Notes under the pieces: generated by a model
Databases searched by the model: none
The model's input: only the letters and a program-made list of their open reading frames with translations
What the model was told of the DNA's origin: nothing
Assembly: GCA_009787745.1 (NCBI GenBank)
Contig: WQST01000019.1
Span: 1-6,791, forward strand
DNA length: 6,791 bases
Origin: Lachnospiraceae bacterium
Lineage (GTDB): Bacteria > Bacillota > Clostridia > Lachnospirales > Lachnospiraceae
Reading direction: 5' to 3'
Shown: in pieces, positions 5,452-6,791 of the stretch
How positions within the stretch are numbered: position 1 is the first letter of the stretch
Layout: each line of letters starts with the position of its first letter
Translations under genes and position numbers: made by a program

Positions 5452-6791
5452 ATGTTTTACATCGGTATTGATTTAGGTACCAGCGCCGTTAAACTACTGC
5501 TTATGGACGGTGACGGTGAGATTCAAAATGTTGTTTCAAAAGAATATTCGCTTTATTTTCCCAAACCCGGCTGGTCGGAGCAAAATCCTACCGATTGGTA
5601 CGATCAAAGTATTGCCGGAATCAAAGAATTACTCAAAAATGTGGACAGGTCACAGGTCGCAGGAATCAGCTTCGGCGGTCAAATGCACGGTCTTGTCATT
5701 TTAGACGAAAATGATGAAGTCATTCGTCCCGCGATTCTGTGGAATGACGGACGGACGACGGCGGAATGTGATTATTTGAATCTGGAAATCGGCAGGGAGA
5801 AGCTTTCCGAGTATACTGCGAACATTGCTTTTGCAGGATTTACCGCACCGAAGATTTTGTGGGTCAAAAATAACGAACCCGATAATTTTAAACGGATCAG
5901 AAAAATAATGCTGCCGAAAGACTATCTTGCGTATCGTTTAACAGGAGTTTTTTCCACGGATATGTCGGATGCTTCGGGAATGCTTTTGTTGGATGTCAAA
6001 AATCGTCAGTGGTCAACCCAAATGTGTGACATCTGCGGAATAACCGTCGATATGTTACCGAAGCTTTATGAAAGCTATGAAGTTACGGGTACTGTCACAA
6101 GTACGGTGGCATCCGAACTGGGGATTTTAGAAACCGTAAAAATTGCCGCAGGAGCAGGTGATAATGCCGCCGCGGCGGTCGGTACGGGAACTGTCGGCGA
6201 CGGAATGTGCAATATTTCTCTTGGTACCAGTGGAACGATTTTCATTTCGTCGAAGGAGTTCGGGGTTGACAAATACAACGCCCTTCACGCTTTTGCCCAT
6301 GCGGATGGTGAATATCACTTGATGGGCTGTATGCTCAGTGCCGCTTCGGCAAATAAATGGTGGATTGAGGATATCATCGGAACGACCGATTATTATAAGG
6401 AAGAAAAAGAGATTACGGCATTAGGTGATAACCGCGTCTTTTTCCTCCCTTATCTGATGGGCGAGCGGTCGCCTCATAATAATCCTGATGCGCGCGGGGT
6501 TTTTATCGGAATGACGATGGATACGGCCAAGACTGATATGAACCAGGCGGTTTTGGAAGGGGTTATCTTTGGTCTTCGTGATTCGTTTGAAGTGGCGAAA
6601 TCGTTAGGCGTCAATATCAAAAGAACGAAGGTCTGCGGCGGCGGCGCGAAAAGTGAACTGTGGCGGCGGATGATTGCTAATATTATGAACATAAAAGTAG
6701 ATGTCCTGGAAAACGAAGAAGGCCCCGCGTTAGGCGGCGCGATGCTGGCGGCAGTTGCGTGCGGTGAATATCCCGATGTCGTCGCGGCAGG
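5452..6791 (+). CDS. xylB: Xylulokinase (FGGY family), N-terminal 446 residues
   Basis: This is a FGGY-family sugar kinase that should phosphorylate D-xylulose to xylulose 5-phosphate (EC 2.7.1.17), feeding the pentose phosphate pathway. The frame runs off the window after 446 codons; family members are usually about 490-500 residues, so roughly the last 50 are missing. The N-terminal phosphate loop is GIDLGTSAVK (residues 5-14). GQMHG (76-80) and WNDGRT (97-102) are xylulokinase hallmarks for substrate binding, Asp237 in AGAGDNAAAA is the likely catalytic base, and GTSG is at 258-261. The second-domain nucleotide-binding segment is CGGGAKSELWRRMIA (395-409). The ATG at 5452 follows GAGGAAA (5441-5447). 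It lies 37 bases after the fructokinase stop with no terminator between, so the two are probably co-transcribed. No frameshift or lost motif is seen. Confidence 0.93.
   Translation, partial: MFYIGIDLGTSAVKLLLMDGDGEIQNVVSKEYSLYFPKPGWSEQNPTDWYDQSIAGIKELLKNVDRSQVAGISFGGQMHGLVILDENDEVIRPAILWNDGRTTAECDYLNLEIGREKLSEYTANIAFAGFTAPKILWVKNNEPDNFKRIRKIMLPKDYLAYRLTGVFSTDMSDASGMLLLDVKNRQWSTQMCDICGITVDMLPKLYESYEVTGTVTSTVASELGILETVKIAAGAGDNAAAAVGTGTVGDGMCNISLGTSGTIFISSKEFGVDKYNALHAFAHADGEYHLMGCMLSAASANKWWIEDIIGTTDYYKEEKEITALGDNRVFFLPYLMGERSPHNNPDARGVFIGMTMDTAKTDMNQAVLEGVIFGLRDSFEVAKSLGVNIKRTKVCGGGAKSELWRRMIANIMNIKVDVLENEEGPALGGAMLAAVACGEYPDVVAA

Noticed and set aside
5510..6692. Other open frames, on both strands, within 5510-6692
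   Set aside because: They overlap the continuous xylulokinase frame, which holds all expected motifs; the alternative translations show no family resemblance.
1..6791. CRISPR array, tRNA, rRNA, insertion sequence or integrase
   Set aside because: No regularly spaced repeats, cloverleaf sequence, transposase frame or terminal inverted repeats were seen on either strand.

Overview
The window looks like chromosomal DNA of a low-GC Gram-positive bacterium, most likely a clostridia-like member of the Bacillota. The reasons are strong purine-rich ribosome binding sites (AAAGGA, GGAGG, AAAAGGTGA), the standard code with TGA used as a stop, a ROK fructokinase of the Bacillus/Streptococcus type, and an HPr-like protein of a kind I recall from clostridia. 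The species cannot be named from the sequence.

Layout. (1) 1-1317: the 3' end of a radical-SAM DNA modification/repair gene of the TIGR03916 type, followed 19 bases later by its usual partner, a TIGR03915/DUF4130 protein. The two are often co-inherited, and their chemistry is not established to my knowledge. (2) 1318-1829: an AT-rich gap with several inverted repeats, then a small HPr-like gene in which the phosphorylatable histidine is replaced but the regulatory serine is kept. (3) 1830-2225: a non-coding stretch with a clear intrinsic terminator, a 10-base direct repeat and a sigma-A-like promoter. (4) 2226-3530: an AT-rich AAA ATPase with a C-terminal DUF4143/PD-(D/E)XK-like region, probably an accessory gene. 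(5) 3552-4283, minus strand: a membrane-anchored polysaccharide deacetylase, convergent with the ATPase. (6) 4284-4529: a divergent promoter region with an extended -10 promoter and a perfect 9-base-arm inverted repeat. (7) 4530-6791: a sugar-kinase operon of ROK fructokinase then xylulokinase, the latter cut by the window edge.

How they work together. Genes 1 and 2 form one DNA-repair unit; the first carries a QLSLF sliding-clamp-type motif in its tail. The two kinases would feed fructose and xylulose into central metabolism as fructose 6-phosphate and xylulose 5-phosphate. The HPr-like protein may be a regulatory remnant of the PTS. The ATPase and the deacetylase have no visible functional link to their neighbours.

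No complete novel system is evident. The best candidates for a second look are the clamp motif in the radical-SAM protein, the His-less HPr with its repeat-rich upstream gap, the orphan ATPase with putative operator repeats, and the palindromic element in front of the kinase operon.
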